Assembly: GCA_018265835.1 (NCBI GenBank)
Contig: JABLYK010000004.1
Span: forward strand, 27,332 to 91,331
Direction: 5' to 3'
DNA from: Oscillospiraceae bacterium
GTDB lineage: Bacteria > Bacillota > Clostridia > Oscillospirales > Oscillospiraceae
DNA: 64,000 nt
The notes beneath the pieces are model-generated. The model was given only the letters and a program-made list of their open reading frames with translations, searched no databases and was not told the origin of the DNA. This document shows, in pieces, positions 61,191-64,000 of this stretch (position 1 is the stretch's first letter; each line of letters begins with the position of its first letter). Position numbers and translations under genes: made by a program.

Positions 61191-62670
61191 ACATAAGAAA
61201 CTGCTCGACCGCCTGCGGCATTTCGGTTTTTTCCACGCAGCCGCCGAAGCGCGTCTCCCGTCCGGCCAGCCCCGCGAGCGGCGCGGGCACGGGCATTCCA
61301 GTCTGGACAGAGAGCCGGTCGATGAGCTTTACGCCGGGTGCGTCGGCATTGCCGCCGATGGCGCGCAGCACATGATCGCAGAACTTGAACGGGCTTGCCG
61401 TAGAAACAACCACGGCAGGCATCTCGTCGCCGGTCTCGGCGCGGTAGCTGCACAGCACCTTGTAGGCGACTGCGGTGTGCGTATCCATCAGGTAATTGTG
61501 CTCCCGATAGACGGTACCGATCGCGGCGCGGGTCTGCCCGTCGTCGCAGAAGCCGCAGGAGAACTCGCTCTGGATCTTTCCAAGAAGCGCAGCGGACACC
61601 GTGTAGCTGCCGGTCTCCTTCAGCTGCTGCATGTAGCGGGCGGTCTCCGCATCGCTGCCGCTGAGCGCGCAGAGCAGCCGCTCCAGATTGCTGGATACGA
61701 GAATGTCCATTGACGGCGACGCCGTGATATGGAACGGACGGTTCTTATTATACGTACCGGTGCGGATAAAATCCGTCAAAACATTGTTTTCATTCGAAGC
61801 GCAGATCAAACGCGCCACGGGCAGGCCCATATGTTTGGCATACCACCCGGCGAGGATGTTTCCGAAATTGCCAGTCGGCACGACGAAGTGGATTTCGTCG
61901 CCCATCCGGATGCGGCCGGCGTTGACCTCCTCGCAGTACGCGGAGAAATAGTACACGATCTGCGGCAGCAGGCGCCCCCAGTTGATGGAGTTCGCCGAGG
62001 AGAGGAACCACCCCTTCTCCGTCAGTCGCGCAGCCAGCGCCCGGTCACCAAAGATCTGCTTGACGCCGGTCTGTGCATCGTCAAAGTTCCCATGAACGGC
62101 GCTGACGGCGACATTGCCGCCTGTCTGCGTGACCATTTGCAGGCGCTGCACATCGGACACGCCGCCCTGCGGATAGAACACCATGATCTTCGTGTCCGGG
62201 ACATCGGCGAAGCCCTCCAGCGCCGCCTTCCCCGTATCGCCGGAGGTGGCGACCAGAATGCAGACCCTTCGTTGCTCGCCGCACTTTTTCAGCGACGCCG
62301 TCAGCAGATGCGGCAGCATCTGCAGCGCCATATCCTTGAACGCGCAGGTTGGGCCGTGCCACAGCTCCAGAAACGACGTATTCCCGTCGAGCGCGCGCAC
62401 CGGTGCGATCGCGGCATCGTCGAAATTCGTTCCGTAAGCCGCAGCGGCAAACGCGCGCAGCTCCGCCTCGGAAAATTCGGGCAAAAACAGACGCATGATG
62501 GCCACGGCCCGCTCCTGATACCGCATGGCGCACAGCTCTGAGAGCGTCTGCATGCTGACCTGCGGAAGCGTATCGGGGACATACAGTCCGCCGTCCGGGG
62601 CAAGGCCGCCGGAGATGGCCTGCGACGCCATGGCGTGCAGGTCTTTGTTTCGTGTGCTGAAATAGTTCAT
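61189..62670 (-). CDS. thrC: Threonine synthase
   Basis: A 493-residue PLP enzyme making threonine from O-phosphohomoserine. It is the long (class 1, fungal/Gram-negative-like) form starting MNYFSTRN, with the PLP lysine in HGPTCAFKDMALQ (about 111), LVATSGDTGKAALEG (about 139, phosphate loop) and VPTGNFGNILAGWYAK (about 265). Last gene of the rbgA-rnhB-yraN-thrC minus-strand run. Confidence 0.95.
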   Translation of the reverse strand: MNYFSTRNKDLHAMASQAISGGLAPDGGLYVPDTLPQVSMQTLSELCAMRYQERAVAIMRLFLPEFSEAELRAFAAAAYGTNFDDAAIAPVRALDGNTSFLELWHGPTCAFKDMALQMLPHLLTASLKKCGEQRRVCILVATSGDTGKAALEGFADVPDTKIMVFYPQGGVSDVQRLQMVTQTGGNVAVSAVHGNFDDAQTGVKQIFGDRALAARLTEKGWFLSSANSINWGRLLPQIVYYFSAYCEEVNAGRIRMGDEIHFVVPTGNFGNILAGWYAKHMGLPVARLICASNENNVLTDFIRTGTYNKNRPFHITASPSMDILVSSNLERLLCALSGSDAETARYMQQLKETGSYTVSAALLGKIQSEFSCGFCDDGQTRAAIGTVYREHNYLMDTHTAVAYKVLCSYRAETGDEMPAVVVSTASPFKFCDHVLRAIGGNADAPGVKLIDRLSVQTGMPVPAPLAGLAGRETRFGGCVEKTEMPQAVEQFLM

Positions 62671-62679
62671 GGCTGCTCC

Positions 62680-63054
62680 TCACTCAAAAGCGTTTTCGAT
62701 GTGACGAATATCCAGCTGCTTTGGATTCATCGTCTCGTTCCCATAGATTTCAATAACGTCGAACCGCGGCTGCAGCGCAGTCTCGTTTTCCGAAAGCCAG
62801 AGTGCCGCCGCCGTGCGGATGCGCTCCTGCTTCGCTGCGCCCACATATTCGCGCGCCTGCGCAAACCGGTCGGTGCTGCGCAGCTTCACCTCGACGAAGA
62901 CGACATACCTCCGGTCGGCGGCGATCACGTCGATCTCGCCGAAGCGGCAGGTGTAGTTCTGACCGACGATGCGGTAGCCGCGGCGCTTGAGATACGCCGC
63001 CGCCTGCTGCTCGCCCCACAGGCCTCTCAGTTTTTTCGATTCCGAAAGTTTCAT
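62680..63054 (-). CDS. YraN family (UPF0102) endonuclease-like protein
   Basis: A 124-residue protein with a restriction-endonuclease-like fold. LGLWGEQQAAAYL-type helix (GLWGEQQAAAYLKRRGY, about 11-27), then the catalytic pattern GEIDVIAADRRYVVFVEVKLR (Asp and Glu-x-Lys, about 39-59) is complete. It is usually next to rnhB in Firmicutes and Actinobacteria and is thought to process DNA, but no defined substrate is known. Confidence 0.93.
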   Translation of the reverse strand: MKLSESKKLRGLWGEQQAAAYLKRRGYRIVGQNYTCRFGEIDVIAADRRYVVFVEVKLRSTDRFAQAREYVGAAKQERIRTAAALWLSENETALQPRFDVIEIYGNETMNPKQLDIRHIENAFE

Positions 63055-63060
63055 ATCCCG

Positions 63061-63666
63061 TCAATGCATTTTCTTCAAAAACGACGGCCGGTGGATCGGA
63101 CACGGGCCGTATTCCCGCAGCGCTGCATAGTGCGCCGCCGTGCCATAGCCCTTGTGCTGCGCAAAGCCGTACTGAGGGTACTGCTCCGCCATTTGCAGCA
63201 TGTACCGGTCACGCGTGACCTTCGCCAGAATGGACGCCGCCGCGATCCCGGCGCATTTTCCGTCGCCGCCGATGACGCACTGGCTGTTCCCATGGATGCC
63301 GGAATTCCGGTTGCCGTCAATCAGCGCGAGCGCCGGCGGCTCGGAGAGCTGTGCAATCGCCCGGTTCATCGCCAGAAACGTCGCGCCGAGGATGTTCAAT
63401 TCCTCGATCTCCTCCACCGTGGCGAATGCGATCCCATAAGACACGGCCTGCGCAAGGATCGCATCATACAGCGCGTCCCGTTTTTTTGGCGAGAGCTTTT
63501 TGGAGTCGTTCAGCCCCGGAATCACCAGATTGCGCGGCAGCATCACCGCAGCAGCACAAACCGGTCCGGCCAGCGGACCACGCCCGGCTTCGTCCACGCC
63601 GCACAGCGGGGCGACGCCGCGATCCAGCAGCTCGTTTTCCAATTCCCAAAGGTCTGTCGTGTTCAC
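63061..63666 (-). CDS. rnhB: Ribonuclease HII
   Basis: A 201-residue enzyme removing ribonucleotides from DNA hybrids. Catalytic motifs: CGVDEAGRGPLAGPV (about 22-36, Asp/Glu), NDSKKLSPKKRD (about 53), IDGN (about 115, Asp) and ASILAKVTRDRYM (about 146). C-terminal GYGTAAHYAALREYGPCPIHR is family-typical. It overlaps rbgA by 4 bases. Confidence 0.96.
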   Translation of the reverse strand: MNTTDLWELENELLDRGVAPLCGVDEAGRGPLAGPVCAAAVMLPRNLVIPGLNDSKKLSPKKRDALYDAILAQAVSYGIAFATVEEIEELNILGATFLAMNRAIAQLSEPPALALIDGNRNSGIHGNSQCVIGGDGKCAGIAAASILAKVTRDRYMLQMAEQYPQYGFAQHKGYGTAAHYAALREYGPCPIHRPSFLKKMH

Positions 63667-64000
63667 GTCGTTTCCTCCGGCAGTTCGAGCGTGATGCGCC
63701 CCAGCAGACCGCTGCGGTATTCGTCCAGCAGTACCGCCGCCATCCGCTCGATGTCATATTCGCCGCCGGAGATCAGAAAGCCGCGCTTTTTTGCCGCCGT
63801 CTCCAGCAGCTCAAAGCCGTTTTCTCCGTCCTCCGGGCGGAATTTATATCGTTTTTCCACCGCGTCCGGGTAATACCGCACCAGACGCAGCATAAAGTTC
63901 GCCGCGAGCGTTTCGCGGTCGAGCACCTCGGCCTTGATCGCGCCCGTGATGGCCAGCAGCTCACCGACCTCCTGACTGTCAAACCGCGGCCAGAGGATGC
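63663..64000 (-). CDS. rbgA: Ribosome biogenesis GTPase YlqF/RbgA (N-terminal part outside window)
   Basis: The visible 112 C-terminal residues, ILWPRFDSQEVGELLAITGA and then the ANTAR-like helical domain (RYYPDAVEKRYKF, about 45-57), match the RbgA C-terminus. The GTPase motifs lie outside. RbgA assembles the 50S subunit, and the rbgA-rnhB order is the standard one in Bacillus. The gene continues past base 64000. Confidence 0.88.
   Translation of the reverse strand, partial: ILWPRFDSQEVGELLAITGAIKAEVLDRETLAANFMLRLVRYYPDAVEKRYKFRPEDGENGFELLETAAKKRGFLISGGEYDIERMAAVLLDEYRSGLLGRITLELPEETT

Overview
The window is a piece of a Clostridia chromosome. It is GC-rich (visibly above 50 percent), endospore-forming and most like an Oscillospiraceae/Oscillibacter-type gut Firmicute. 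Evidence for this: sporulation genes (cotJ cluster, yunB, spoVM, a SipL-like SPOCS-LysM protein, gerW), Clostridia-restricted families (DUF4364, DUF1540, DUF3343), the IspH-ribosomal protein S1 fusion, SLH surface protein, strong Shine-Dalgarno sites and several TTG starts. Species cannot be named from the sequence alone. Most of the window is ordinary core chromosome read on the minus strand.

Layout. 1-9.8 kb (mixed strands): a truncated LysR regulator divergent from the Na+/serine-threonine symporter sstT; an SLH-domain surface protein; a cysteine-rich protein with a mother-cell-type promoter; DUF4364-asnA; a small HTH protein; tRNA-Gly; a MATE exporter; and a spore-coat operon in which CotJA and CotJB are one protein, followed by CotJC. 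9.8-10.1 kb: an array of perfect hairpins between converging operons. 10.1-19.9 kb (minus): murD, yunB, ligA, tatD, a tyrosine phosphatase, sbcD, sbcC, DUF1653. 19.9-20.6 kb: two hairpins, then the RNase P RNA gene with a consensus promoter. 20.6-23.6 kb: an AT-richer glycosylation island (GT-C type membrane glycosyltransferase, DUF2304, GT2, divergent GtrA), probably acquired. 23.8-40.8 kb (minus): cdaA-cdaR-rseC-yloC-remA-gmk-rpoZ-priA-def-fmt-rsmB-rlmN-prpC-prkC-rsgA, then a small membrane protein, a 23-codon spoVM and a SipL-like gene, then yebC. This follows the Bacillus yloC-to-spoVM order, without coaBC, rpe and thiN.

40.8-48.5 kb (minus): ispD-ispF with a DUF3343 carrier and a cysteine-desulfurase-like enzyme; the ispH-S1 fusion with cmk; an HI0933-type flavoprotein; an RpiR regulator. 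48.5-53.6 kb: rluB, dacF, gerW, DUF2953, scpB, scpA and an M50 protease. 53.7-60.1 kb: engB, lon, clpX, clpP, tig (protein quality control). 60.2-64 kb: a phosphoesterase, DUF1540, thrC, yraN, rnhB and the C-terminal end of rbgA.

Functionally the window joins isoprenoid synthesis (ispD, ispF, ispH), c-di-AMP signalling, Ser/Thr phospho-signalling, ribosome maturation, chromosome segregation, proteolysis and spore-envelope assembly. No CRISPR array, prophage or insertion sequence was seen. The less ordinary items are the CotJA-CotJB fusion, the unannotated-size spoVM beside a SipL-like gene, the hairpin arrays, the glycosylation island and the cysteine-rich putative sporulation protein.
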